Below are positions 37,979 through 46,705 of a stretch of DNA of 64,000 nucleotides, piece after piece (the stretch's first letter is position 1; every line of letters starts with the position of its first letter). Under the pieces are notes generated by a model, which was not told the DNA's origin, made no database searches, and saw only the letters and a list, made by a program, of their open reading frames with translations. A program made the position numbers and the translations under genes. Source of the DNA: Pantoea eucrina (lineage in GTDB: Bacteria > Pseudomonadota > Gammaproteobacteria > Enterobacterales > Enterobacteriaceae). Location of the stretch: contig NZ_MAYN01000001.1 in NCBI RefSeq assembly GCF_001691555.1, forward strand, positions 248,001 through 312,000. Reading direction: 5' to 3'.

Positions 37979-37994
37979 TATGATCATCATCACA
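37979..37994. promoter_or_regulatory. CRP-like site
   Basis: TATGA, six bases, TCACA: one mismatch from TGTGA-N6-TCACA. It lies in the AraC/porter intergenic region. Binding by CRP is inferred. Confidence 0.45.
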
Positions 37995-38197
37995 TTCTTT
38001 TGAAAGAGGCCCGATGTGCTCATTCTGAGAAAGGAAGACAATAACTAATCCCATCTGACATACATATTCTCTTTAAACGACCAATTATCATCAAAATGAC
38101 TATTTTTTTATTTAGCAGCATGTAATAGCGGTGCCCGTTTAAGACGAATTTTTAAATCCTCTTCATTCTTGCTATGTCAACGCACTTATTGAGCGAC

Positions 38198-38211
38198 GTG
38201 ATGATTATCAC
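38198..38211. promoter_or_regulatory. Second CRP-like site
   Basis: GTGA, six bases, TCAC, a symmetric CRP core lacking the outer T and A of the consensus. It lies 267 bases before the porter start. The 37812-38477 gap is otherwise AT-rich and shows no gene; a minus-strand ORF overlapping the porter start is not supported. Confidence 0.4.
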
Positions 38212-38477
38212 TACTTTCCATGAATTTGATCGAATATTCTTGATCGCCAGCACGCTGACAAATAGTGCATTACGGAGTGTCTGGCTTTTGGTTTTCACTT
38301 TGATATAACGTTTCTGTAACGATTAAGGAGTACAGCAGCGCTTTCACCCTGATATTAAGAAACCACACTGGCCTGGTCCCTGAGTTAAATGCTCTATTTC
38401 TGATTTTAAAAAACATAGCTTTATTCTGACTATAAACGGCTTGCATCGGTATTACCTTACAACCAGATGGAAAAACT

Positions 38478-39887
38478 ATGTATAACAAAACTACCCTGCA
38501 GAATCCTAAGCGCATGCGTTTGATTACTCTTGTATCAACAATTGGTGGCTTATGCTTTGGTTATGACACCGGCGTTATTTCCGGCGCTCTGATATTCATG
38601 AAATATGATATGAATCTGACACCGGCTCAGGAAGGTTTTATTACTTCATTCCTGCTGTTTGGTGCCGCGTTAGGCTCTTTATTTGGCGGATATTTATCAG
38701 ACAAGCAGGGGCGTCGTAAAAATTTGCTCTGGGTGGCAGCAATCTTCATGTTTGGCGCATTAGGTACGGCATTTGCCTGGGATGTGCCATCAATGATTGT
38801 GGCGCGCTTTATCCTGGGTTTAGCTGTGGGCTGTGCTTCTGTAACCGTACCCATTTATATTTCTGAACTGGCCCGCGCGGATCAGCGCGAGCGGTTAGTC
38901 ACCGTCAACGAATTAATGATTGTTACCGGTCAGTTCCTTGCTTACTCCGTTAATGCGACGCTTGTGAATGCCTATCCCGAGTTGCAGCACAACTGGCGCA
39001 TTATGTTAGCCATTCCAGCATTGCCTGGCGCGCTACTGTGGATTGGTATGCTTATGATGCCGGAATCACCGCGTTTCTTTATTCGCCGCGGTGAAACCGA
39101 AAAGGCCATAAAAGTATTGAAATCGCTTCGCCTGCCGGAAGAAGTTGACCGTGAAGTGAAAGATATCCAGCAAATCGTCAAAGCCGACCAGATGAAATTA
39201 AACCTGTTTGAAGAATTGAAAAAACGTTGGGTGATTCAACTGGTGTTAACGGGATTAATGATCGTGCTGGCAACGCGTGTTACCGGGGTCAACACCATCA
39301 TGTACTACGCGCCAACAGTATTGAAAGCTACTGGTCTGGGCGATGCGGCGGCTGTAACTGGTGCAGTAGCCAATGGCATTATTTCAGTACTGGCTACCCT
39401 GCTTGGCATGGCATTAATTGGCAAACACTCACGCCGAAAAATGTTTTTTACCGGACAGGCCGGCGTCACTCTGAGCCTGCTACTGATTGGTTTAGCGTTT
39501 AAATTTTTGTTCCATACTGAAGTTGTTAACGGTACAGAAATTCTGCACGCGAATTTTGCCAGCGCACCTTATGTGATACTTGGCTTAATGCTGGTTTTCC
39601 TGGTGTTTATGCAAGGCTGGATAGCGCCGGTATTTTGGCTGATGCTGGCAGAAATCTATCCTCTCAGAATGCGCGGTATCGGTATGGGCTTTGCGGTATT
39701 CGGTTTGTGGATATTCGATTTTATGATCCAGTCTATTTTTCCTTTCTTACTGAGCCATTACGGAGGCGGCTTGACCTTTGGCTTCTTCGGGGCAACCAAC
39801 ATCATTATGCTTATCTTGCTGGTGAAATATCTGCCGGAAACACGCGGTCTGACACTAGAGCAGATTGAAAAGAAATTTCGTTTTTAA
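38478..39887 (+). CDS. MFS sugar/inositol:proton symporter
   Basis: A 469-residue sugar-porter-family transporter, probably 12 helices. Family motifs are clear: GGLCFGYDTGVISGALIF, GGYLSDKQGRRK, PESPRFFIRRG and LPETRGLTLEQIE. GALP/XylE and IolT-type proteins are the closest types, and the Gfo/Idh gene next to it suggests myo-inositol or a similar polyol. First gene of an operon with the dehydrogenase, EIIA and isomerase genes. Confidence 0.9.
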   Translation: MYNKTTLQNPKRMRLITLVSTIGGLCFGYDTGVISGALIFMKYDMNLTPAQEGFITSFLLFGAALGSLFGGYLSDKQGRRKNLLWVAAIFMFGALGTAFAWDVPSMIVARFILGLAVGCASVTVPIYISELARADQRERLVTVNELMIVTGQFLAYSVNATLVNAYPELQHNWRIMLAIPALPGALLWIGMLMMPESPRFFIRRGETEKAIKVLKSLRLPEEVDREVKDIQQIVKADQMKLNLFEELKKRWVIQLVLTGLMIVLATRVTGVNTIMYYAPTVLKATGLGDAAAVTGAVANGIISVLATLLGMALIGKHSRRKMFFTGQAGVTLSLLLIGLAFKFLFHTEVVNGTEILHANFASAPYVILGLMLVFLVFMQGWIAPVFWLMLAEIYPLRMRGIGMGFAVFGLWIFDFMIQSIFPFLLSHYGGGLTFGFFGATNIIMLILLVKYLPETRGLTLEQIEKKFRF

Positions 39888-39912
39888 AGCTGTAGTTACT
39901 GAGGATAAATAA

Positions 39913-40923
39913 ATGACTGTCAAAATTGGCTTGATTGGTCTGGGTATGATTGGCCAGGACCACTTAAAACGTTTTAAAAATGTTATTACTGGTGCGCAGG
40001 TTACTGCTGTTTGCGATATAAACCACACGGCAGCTGATGTAGCTGCCAGAGAATTTAACGCTACAGCGTTTTATGATGCTGAAGAGATGATTAATTCAGA
40101 GCTGGTCGATGCAGTATTTATTTGCTCAATAGGCCCGGTTCATAAAACGCAAATACTTGCGGCATTTAATGCTGGCAAACCGGTATTTTGCGAAAAGCCA
40201 TTAACCCCAACTGCTGACGAATCAGCAGCAATCATTGATGCTGAAGTCAGGGCTGGTAAGCGTCTGCTTCAACTTGGCTTTATGCGTCGTTTCGATCCAG
40301 GCTATCAGGCGCTGAAAAAGACAATTGATGACGGTAAAGCCGGCAATATCCTGCTTATCCATTGCGCACACAGAAACCCCTCTGTGCCTGAAAGCTATAC
40401 GCTGGAAATGGCGGTGAATGATTCAGCCACTCACGAAATCGATATTATCCGCTATTTGCTTAATGAGGATATTACTTCGGTGCGGGTGGATAAACCCCGT
40501 AAGAAAACCCACCGCGCGCTGCCGCATTTACAGGATCCTTTAATCATAATTTTTGAGACTGAATCAGGTGTGCGCATTGATGATGAGCTGTTTGTGAACT
40601 GCCATTACGGCTATGACATCCGCTGTGAGGTGATTGGCGAAAACGCGATTGTCGCGCTTACTGAACAGCAGCTGATCAGCACGCGTTCGCTGAACGGCAA
40701 CGCACAGCATATCGCACAATCCTGCATGGAGCGTTTCGCTACGGCATACGATCGGGAAGTGCAGCATTTTGTCGATAACGTGCGTAAAGGGCGCGACATG
40801 AGCGGCCCCTCCTCATGGGATGGTTACGTAGTAGCGCTGGTTTGTGATGCCGGTTTAGCATCGCTGAAAGATGGCCTGAAACACGATGTCATTATTCCGC
40901 CGCAGCCAGCACTTTACCGTTAA
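39913..40923 (+). CDS. Gfo/Idh/MocA dehydrogenase, inositol-dehydrogenase-like
   Basis: A 336-residue NAD(P)-dependent oxidoreductase with the nucleotide-binding GLIGLGMIGQDHLKRF, the catalytic EKP motif (CEKPLTPT), and RRFDPGYQALK and DSATHEIDIIRYL typical of IolG-like enzymes. It probably oxidises inositol or a related polyol. GAGGATAAATA lies before the ATG, 25 bases after the porter stop. Confidence 0.89.
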   Translation: MTVKIGLIGLGMIGQDHLKRFKNVITGAQVTAVCDINHTAADVAAREFNATAFYDAEEMINSELVDAVFICSIGPVHKTQILAAFNAGKPVFCEKPLTPTADESAAIIDAEVRAGKRLLQLGFMRRFDPGYQALKKTIDDGKAGNILLIHCAHRNPSVPESYTLEMAVNDSATHEIDIIRYLLNEDITSVRVDKPRKKTHRALPHLQDPLIIIFETESGVRIDDELFVNCHYGYDIRCEVIGENAIVALTEQQLISTRSLNGNAQHIAQSCMERFATAYDREVQHFVDNVRKGRDMSGPSSWDGYVVALVCDAGLASLKDGLKHDVIIPPQPALYR

Positions 40924-40959
40924 TTAATGCACTTTTGCGCCATCGGTGAGGAATGATTC

Positions 40960-41469
40960 ATGCTGAGTTTAACTGAAGACGCGCTGCATTTGCAGTGCCG
41001 CGCAACGAATAAAAATGAGGCTATACATATTGCCGCCAGTGCTCTGGAAAAAGCAGGTTATGTTAAGCCCGGCTTTGAACAAGGAATGCTGTCGCGAGAA
41101 AAAAGTGTCTCAACCTATATTGGAGCAGGTATTGCGCTTCCCCATTGCGCAAAGGAAAACCTTGATTTAGTGATCCAATCAAAAAGTGTCTCAACCTATA
41201 TTGGAGCAGGTATTGCGCTTCCCCATTGCGCAAAGGAAAACCTTGATTTAGTGATCCAATCTGGCTTTCAGGTATTTCAATTTCCTGATGGCGTAAGCTG
41301 GGGAAAAGGAAAAGTTGTTTTTATTGTTGTCGCCGTGGCTGCAACTAAAAATGAACATATCCAGATTCTGGCAGATATTGCAGATTTATTAGGTGATGAA
41401 GTAAAAACCACCTTATTAGCAAATGCCAGAACTAAATCCGGTTTTATTGATCAGTTTGAAAGAGCATAA
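40960..41469 (+). CDS. Orphan PTS EIIA (mannitol/fructose type) with duplicated active-site segment
   Basis: A 169-residue EIIA-like protein. Residues 48-74 are repeated exactly at 75-101, so the ALPHC loop with the phosphorylated His occurs twice (H62 and H89). Without one copy the protein would be 142 residues, the usual size of an EIIA-Mtl domain; the C-terminal part (FPDGVSWGKGKVVFIVVAVAA, NEHIQILADIADLL split) is normal. No EIIB or EIIC gene is nearby, so it may be regulatory. The insertion would disturb the fold, and whether it is functional is open. Confidence 0.85.
   Translation: MLSLTEDALHLQCRATNKNEAIHIAASALEKAGYVKPGFEQGMLSREKSVSTYIGAGIALPHCAKENLDLVIQSKSVSTYIGAGIALPHCAKENLDLVIQSGFQVFQFPDGVSWGKGKVVFIVVAVAATKNEHIQILADIADLLGDEVKTTLLANARTKSGFIDQFERA
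41100..41261 (+). repeat. Perfect 81-base tandem duplication inside the EIIA gene
   Basis: Bases 41100-41180 and 41181-41261 are identical, with no intervening base. The length is a multiple of three, so the frame is kept (27 residues). Absence of any difference indicates a very recent event, or an assembly artefact. Confidence 0.95.
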
Positions 41470-41496
41470 CTCACGTGAAACATTGGGGATAAAAGA

Positions 41497-42438
41497 ATGG
41501 AATTAGCATTATGTACTGACGTTCTGGCGGATTTACCTTTCCCGGCCATGCTGGATAAAGTGAAAAGTTATGGCATTCATGGTGTTGAAATGACCGCAGG
41601 TGGCTGGTCATCCTGTCCACATGTCAACACCACAGAATTATTAAGTTCACCTGAAAAGCTTGAGCAATTTAAGCAGGAACTGGCTGAGCGGGAGATGCGT
41701 ATTGTGGCGCTGAACTGTTCTGGCAACCCGTTAGCGCCAGGTGAACTGGGTGAAACCCATAGCAAAAGTAGCTACAGGGCGGTTGAGTTAGCAGGCAAAC
41801 TGGGTGTTAAAAAGATTGTGATGATGAGCGGTTTACCTGGAGGCGGGCCAGACGATCGCGTACCGAACTGGATTACTTCAACTGTGTCATGGCCGGATTA
41901 CATGCCGGGGGTAATCGACTATCAATGGAACGATGTCGCGATTCCATGGTGGAAAAAATTTGTGCAGCACGCTAAGCACCATGGCGTAGAGCAAATTGCT
42001 ATCGAAGAATTTCCGAGTCAGCTGGTTTATAACCCGTCTACCCTGCTGCGCCTGCGTCACGCGGTAGATAATATGATTGGCATTAACCTGGACCCCTCCC
42101 ATCTGATAGCTATGGGGGCCGATCCTATTGCGGCAGCCCGTAAGCTGGAAGGCGCAGTATTTCATGTTCATGGTAAAGATGCGCGCATTGAACGAGGCCT
42201 TGCCGATATTGATGGACTGATGGAGTATCAGCCGGTCACCCATACTAAAACCCGTACATGGAACTATGTCGCCGTAGGTTGCGGGCAGGATCTCAAATGG
42301 TGGAAAGAGTTCTTTTCAGTATTGCGTATGACTGGCTATGACGGTGATGTTTCACTCGAGATGGAAGATCTTACGATGAGTGTTGAAGCCGGTCTGCAAA
42401 CGTCAATTGATGCATTACTCGCTACACTGAGTCGCTAG
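41497..42438 (+). CDS. Sugar phosphate isomerase/epimerase (TIM barrel)
   Basis: A 313-residue xylose-isomerase-like barrel. Features are GIHGVEMTAGG, VALNCSGNPLAPGELGETH, IEEFPSQLVYNPSTLLRLR, NLDPSHLIAMGADP and VFHVHGKD, with metal-binding Glu, Asp and His residues in the usual order. It is the last gene of the porter operon and differs clearly from the barrel at 35942. It would act after the dehydrogenase on the keto sugar. Confidence 0.86.
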   Translation: MELALCTDVLADLPFPAMLDKVKSYGIHGVEMTAGGWSSCPHVNTTELLSSPEKLEQFKQELAEREMRIVALNCSGNPLAPGELGETHSKSSYRAVELAGKLGVKKIVMMSGLPGGGPDDRVPNWITSTVSWPDYMPGVIDYQWNDVAIPWWKKFVQHAKHHGVEQIAIEEFPSQLVYNPSTLLRLRHAVDNMIGINLDPSHLIAMGADPIAAARKLEGAVFHVHGKDARIERGLADIDGLMEYQPVTHTKTRTWNYVAVGCGQDLKWWKEFFSVLRMTGYDGDVSLEMEDLTMSVEAGLQTSIDALLATLSR

Positions 42439-42445
42439 AAGCGTA

Positions 42446-42469
42446 GTGCCTGTCATAAAAGGCAGGCAC
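42446..42469 (+). terminator. Hairpin at operon end
   Basis: GTGCCTG, ten bases, CAGGCAC, just after the isomerase stop. No T-run follows, so this is a weak terminator call. Confidence 0.4.
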
Positions 42470-42564
42470 ATGCCCGTAGCCATACAGTCTCGAACTGTAT
42501 ATAAACAGAACTCATATCTGTTTTGTCCGCTCTCAGTGCCTGGCCATCAGGCGAGAACACACAA

Positions 42565-42586
42565 TCCGCTATAAGTGAATAGCGGA
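42565..42586. repeat. Dispersed TCCGCT...AGCGGA hairpin (copy 2)
   Basis: TCCGCT, ten bases, AGCGGA, a short stem-loop. Related elements are at 35826-35847 (imperfect), 42984-43004 (imperfect), 58294-58315 and 59222-59245. Two variants are seen, one with ATGAGCGA/ATAAGTGA in the loop and one with GGCACA. All copies are intergenic or beside remnants in the accessory part of the window. Confidence 0.7.
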
Positions 42587-42622
42587 CTTTCTTGATGTTC
42601 GTAACTTTTTGGCATGTATGGA

Positions 42623-42644
42623 GTAGTATATAGGGAGATACTAC
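42623..42644 (+). promoter_or_regulatory. Inverted repeat before the 88-residue gene
   Basis: GTAGTAT and ATACTAC are separated by 8 bases, ending 12 bases before the ATG at 42657. It may be an operator or leader hairpin. Confidence 0.45.
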
Positions 42645-42656
42645 GGGAGTATTTTA

Positions 42657-42923
42657 ATGAAGGTAGAACTAAAGAGCGCTACCGGAGAAAGCCAGCCTTT
42701 GGAAGTGGCATCTCTGGTTATCACGCTGAGTAATGGTGAAACAATAGAAATCAGTGAAGAAAAACAAGGCCGACCTGCACACCTGGCTGAAGGCATAACT
42801 ATATGGGGGGGCCGTATCCCCCAGGAAAACGCCAGCCTTGAAGAACTGAAGGCGTCAACCCGAATGCTGGGAATTTACCCCCTGGCTGCTAATACTCTGC
42901 ATCTTTTTCCCTTAAAAAAATAA
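42657..42923 (+). CDS. Hypothetical 88-residue protein
   Basis: A soluble small protein with GGGAG eight bases before the ATG. It is rich in beta-type segments (SLVITLSNGETIEISEE) and ends with LHLFPLKK. No family recognised. It stands alone between the isomerase gene and the AraC-type gene. Confidence 0.62.
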   Translation: MKVELKSATGESQPLEVASLVITLSNGETIEISEEKQGRPAHLAEGITIWGGRIPQENASLEELKASTRMLGIYPLAANTLHLFPLKK

Positions 42924-42983
42924 TCTGGTGATGTTATAAGAACCTGCGCTGGATGTTTACAAAGGATGATTAGTATTGAAAGG

Positions 42984-43004
42984 TCCGCTTCTGGCACAAA
43001 GCGT
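42984..43004. repeat. Dispersed hairpin, imperfect copy
   Basis: TCCGCTTCTGGCACAAAGCG shares loop and arms with the perfect element at 59222-59245 but lacks the closing GGA. See the entry at 42565. Confidence 0.55.
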
Positions 43005-43207
43005 AAAGGAAAATGCCCGCCGCATGTGCCCCCTGATTAAAGCGCAACGACGTAATTAATAAGAGTGTGGAAGAAGCCTTACGCTGCAGAGTGGGCAGGA
43101 AAAATCATTTCACTTTAGGCACCTTCTGGGCGAAATGCGGCTGGTGATAAAATATTTTTGAAATGTACGGCTTAGTCATAACGAAAGGGGTTAATCTGTA
43201 GCCGTGT

Positions 43208-43540
43208 TTAAAACAGCGCCTGCACTTTACGGTAAGCAGCGGGTGGCATTCCGTAATGACGGCTGAATGCACGGGTAAATGATTGTTGCGATTCATATCC
43301 GTATTTTATCGCAATGTCTGAGATAGAGTTACTATTCGTAATAATATCTAATCTGGCTGATTCCATCTGAGCTTTCCTGATGTATAAACCCAGGGTTATA
43401 CCGGTGTGCTTTTTAAAAATACGCTGAAGATACCAGAGTGAAAACCCTGATTTACTGGCAACTTCCTGCAGAAGTAACCTCTGCGTTATATTGCTCTTAA
43501 TCCATACCATAAGTTCATCAAAAAAGAGCGAATCTGCCAT
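43208..43540 (-). CDS. Small AraC-type regulator (MarA/SoxS/Rob size)
   Basis: A 110-residue protein that is only the double-HTH DNA-binding domain: the first helix pair is in LLLQEVASKSGFSLWYLQRIFKK, the second in ISDIAIKYGYESQQSFTRAFSRHY. It lacks a sensor domain, like MarA and SoxS, so its level rather than a ligand would set activity. It lies near the efflux locus at 44.5-51 kb, which such proteins often activate; that link is inferred. Confidence 0.87.
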   Translation of the reverse strand: MADSLFFDELMVWIKSNITQRLLLQEVASKSGFSLWYLQRIFKKHTGITLGLYIRKAQMESARLDIITNSNSISDIAIKYGYESQQSFTRAFSRHYGMPPAAYRKVQALF

Positions 43541-43591
43541 GATTTAACCTGTTAATTAATTGAATTAAGGTCTGCATCTGCGAAGCACGCA

Positions 43592-43624
43592 TGAAACAGC
43601 CGGAGTTATACTCCGGCTGTTTCA
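43592..43624 (-). terminator. Strong hairpin after the OmpV-like gene
   Basis: A perfect 14-base stem (TGAAACAGCCGGAG with its complement), loop TTATA, abutting the stop of the OmpV-like gene on the minus strand. The A/T ends resemble a terminator for that gene. Confidence 0.8.
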
Positions 43625-44383
43625 TTAGAATGAATATGAAAAACCGCCCCAAAACGTCACAAGTGAATCCTCAGCGATCATTGGACTGTGTTTCACTTCG
43701 TCAGGCAGAAACGTGTAGCGTGCGCCTCCATACACATCCCAGTTAGCTGTCAGATTATAATTCAGACTGAGTTCAGCAAAAGGCGTCCAGCTGTCGCCTG
43801 GCGAGTACTCTTTTAGCCCACTCCGGGCTGATTCACCGGAACTGATACCAAAGTAGTAACGATTAAACTTACGGTCGTTCCAGTTAACGCCCAGTGCAGG
43901 CTCAATGCTGAATGCGCCTGACTGTAACGGATAACTCCAGGTGCTGCTCCAGTGCAGACCGTTACTGGTACCCAGCGCGTCTGTCGATAAAGCCGTTTCT
44001 AATTTACCCAGATCGTCAGACTGGTGCGAATAACTTAGTCCTGTCATGAGTGTGCTGCGGCGATCTTTCAGCTGACGCATCTGCCATGAATGACTGTCGC
44101 CAGCCCTGAAAGAGAGGGGCAAATAATAAGCCAGCACTGCGATTCTGTCGGACGGTGTGTGTAATAGATCATATCCCGTGCTCAGGCCGTGAAACCAGAA
44201 CCGATCTGCTTCGTAATCTACGTTTGGAAAGAGCAGGTTATTTTTATTTTCATTTACCTGTTGGTAAAGCTTTGATGACCAGCTTGCCGTTAATCCCAGG
44301 GATAAATCATTAGCCTGAGCTGCCTGCAGGAAAGAGCCTGTCAGGAGCACTATTGCCACCCCTGATTTAATTGCGTTCTTCAT
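43625..44383 (-). CDS. MipA/OmpV-family outer membrane protein
   Basis: A 252-residue protein with a signal peptide (residues 1-24, ending AAQA) and alternating beta-strand pattern ending in FWGGFSYSF with a terminal Phe, typical of outer-membrane barrels. WFHGLSTGYDLL and YGGARYTFLPDE match the MipA/OmpV family. The role is not known; some members are scaffolds for murein enzymes. Confidence 0.86.
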   Translation of the reverse strand: MKNAIKSGVAIVLLTGSFLQAAQANDLSLGLTASWSSKLYQQVNENKNNLLFPNVDYEADRFWFHGLSTGYDLLHTPSDRIAVLAYYLPLSFRAGDSHSWQMRQLKDRRSTLMTGLSYSHQSDDLGKLETALSTDALGTSNGLHWSSTWSYPLQSGAFSIEPALGVNWNDRKFNRYYFGISSGESARSGLKEYSPGDSWTPFAELSLNYNLTANWDVYGGARYTFLPDEVKHSPMIAEDSLVTFWGGFSYSF

Positions 44384-44462
44384 ATGCTACCTTGCCAAAA
44401 GAAAAAATTTCTGTTTTATTCTGAGCATGTTATATAAAATATATTTATCAGAACCACTCCGG

Positions 44463-45059
44463 TTACTGATATATGTCCAGCTGACTTTTAAGAAATGCTG
44501 CTGTGTGCGTCTGATATTCTTTTTCGCCAAAGTTCTCCATTCTGAGGTTATAAATACCATCCAGTCCACATGAGTAAGCGATACAGTCCCAGGCAACGGT
44601 TTCTGTCGGTCTTTTAACTGTAAACTCACCCTTTTTAATACCGGTTTCCAGCAGATAGACCAGCGCAGTATGCCACTGATTCAAAGCCGTACGGAAAGCG
44701 CTTCTCATCACGTCATCCTGGTAAGAAATCACTTCAGCCTCTTTCCAGAGTTTGCTGTAATGACGCGCCTCTTCCAGATTTTCAGTAAACAGGCACCAAC
44801 TAATCATTTTTAGCGCACTGGCATCCTCCTGCACGCCTGACTTATTCATTAACGCCAGAGACTGGGTCACCGTTAGCAAAAAAGCCTCAGATTTTAGTTC
44901 TGACGCTGACGAAAAATGGCGATGAATCTGTCCTACAGCAATCTGTGCTTCCTGCGCAATTCTGCGCACTGTCATCGCTGTTAGCCCCTCAGAAAAAGCA
45001 ATACTCACGGCTGTTTCCAGGATCATCTGATGTCTTTCATCGTGACTGAGATACGACAT
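44463..45059 (-). CDS. TetR-family repressor, SmvR-like
   Basis: A 198-residue TetR regulator with HTH at residues about 10-55 (AMTVRRIAQEAQIAVGQIHRHF). The ATG at 45059 has AAGGAA eight bases upstream and sits 29 bases from one operator, exactly as the exporter start at 45164 sits 29 bases from the other. The divergent SmvA-type gene is its probable target, as known for the smvR-smvA pair in enterobacteria. A start at 45080 is possible. Confidence 0.86.
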   Translation of the reverse strand: MSYLSHDERHQMILETAVSIAFSEGLTAMTVRRIAQEAQIAVGQIHRHFSSASELKSEAFLLTVTQSLALMNKSGVQEDASALKMISWCLFTENLEEARHYSKLWKEAEVISYQDDVMRSAFRTALNQWHTALVYLLETGIKKGEFTVKRPTETVAWDCIAYSCGLDGIYNLRMENFGEKEYQTHTAAFLKSQLDIYQ

Positions 45060-45088
45060 ATCTGCTTTCCTTATTTTCATTCAGATGT

Positions 45089-45134
45089 GGACAAGTGTTC
45101 ATCTTCACTATAAGTTTATCCTGAACACTTGTCC
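45089..45134. promoter_or_regulatory. Paired TetR operator half-sites
   Basis: GGACAAGTGTTCA at 45089-45101 and its exact complement at 45122-45134, 20 bases apart, each itself partly palindromic. They lie symmetrically between the two divergent starts and so can control both genes. Confidence 0.85.
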
Positions 45135-45163
45135 ATCTTTTTACTGTTCGGGTAAACAACAGT

Positions 45164-46660
45164 ATGCGAACTAAATGGAATATACTGGTTGTCGTTATAT
45201 TCATGTATTTACCGGTATCAATTGATGCAACTATTTTATATGTGGCTGCACCGCTTCTGAGCGTCCAGCTTCAGGCAACCCATAACCAGCTATTGTGGAT
45301 ACTGGATATTTATCCGCTCGTCATGGCCGCGTTACTGCTCCCTATGGGCGCACTGGGAGACAGGATTGGTTATAGAAATCTGGCTTTTTATGGTAGCTCG
45401 CTGTTTGGTTTAGGATCTCTGGCAGCAGCGTTTGCCACCTCACCTTCGTTACTCATCGCTGCGCGCGCGCTGCTGGCCATGGGTGCGTCAATGATATTAC
45501 CGGCGACGCTGGCTGCCCTCCGGCATAATTTTCCTGAAGAAAAAGACAGAAATCTTGCTCTGGGCATCTGGACCGCTATCGGTACGGGCGGTGCGCTGGC
45601 GGGGCCGCTGGTTGGAGGCGCTCTGCTGACCCACTTCTACTGGGGCTCAGTTTTTCTTATTAACGTACCTGTCGTAGTCATCGTCCTCATTCTGATCAGG
45701 CGAAGAGTTAGGGATGATAAGTCCTGTAGTCAGCCACCGGTTAATCTTAGCCAGGCTCTGTTGCTGATGAGCGCCATTCTGATGTTCATTTATTCTGCCA
45801 AGAGTCTGATAAAGCCAGAAGACCAGGGTGTATTACCGCTTTATCTCTTACTCGTCAGCCTTGTGTTACTTGCCGGATTTATCGCCCTTCAGGTTTTTTC
45901 AGCTGAGCCTTTACTGGACAGAGGGCTGATTACGCAGCGCAATATCATTGCCGGCATCATTCTTGCCATGACTTCCATGATCACCCTGGTCGGCTTCGAG
46001 CTGGTTATTTCTCCGGAGCTGCAGTTCGTGCACCGTTTCACGCCACTTGAGGCCGGAATGTACATGCTGCCGCTGATGCTGGCAGCCAGCGTAGCCGGGC
46101 CGCTTGCTGCGCCTTTGATTACCCGCTTCGGTATCAGACCCGTCGCAATTACCGGGTTAGCCGGGTCCGCGATGAGTCTTTATGCACTTTCTGGCATCGA
46201 TTTTGTCAGCCAGCCTCACAAGGTTTGGGCATAAATGGTGTTACTCGGCGTGGGCGATACCTTAGCTCTGATGGCTTCCTCCTCAGCGATCATGACCGCT
46301 GCGCCAGCCAGCAAGGCGGCATCGGCCGGCTCGATTGAGGGTATGTCTTATGAACTGGGCACCGGTCTCGGCATTACTTTGTTTGGCTCGATGCTGGCTG
46401 CTATGTACTCCACAAATGTTCACCTGCCGGAAGGACTGCCGGACGCCGTTTCTTCTTCCGCAGCGTCATCCTTTAGTGAGGCCGTTGAAGCCTCACGTCT
46501 GCTGGATAACTCAAGCCGGGAGCAGCTGCTTTCAGCCGCTTCGTCTGCGTTTATGCATTCTCACTCCATCACGCTGGAAGCGGCCTCAATCATGCTGGGG
46601 CTGCTGATGCTGCTGACCTTCGTGATTTTTAAACCGGAAAGTGCTCTTCGTCACGATTGA
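45164..46660 (+). pseudogene. DHA2 MFS exporter (SmvA-like) interrupted by an in-frame stop
   Basis: Reading continues in the same frame across a TAA at 46232-46234. The first part (356 residues, from MRTKWNILVVVIF) holds helices 1-11, the second (141 residues, from the ATG that follows the stop at once) the rest. The sum, about 498 residues, equals the usual SmvA length, and GPLVGGALL and SIEGMSYELGTGLG mark the DHA2 family. One base change from a sense codon explains it. Restart at the adjoining ATG could give a split protein, but no ribosome site for that is seen. Confidence 0.83.
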
Positions 46661-46705
46661 ACGCTCACCGGCAAATTATTCGTTCACCCCTATTGGATAT
46701 TTATT

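Noticed and set aside
38270-38515. 81-residue minus-strand reading over the porter start
   Set aside because: It overlaps the start of a well-supported transporter gene and has no ribosome site or family features.
41100-41261. CRISPR-like or microsatellite reading of the EIIA repeat
   Set aside because: There are only two units of 81 bases with no spacers, in frame inside one gene, so it is a simple tandem duplication.
42480-42510. CTGTATATAAACAG resembling an SOS box upstream of the 88-residue gene
   Set aside because: The spacing between CTG and CAG is eight bases; LexA boxes need ten. It is also about 160 bases from the gene.
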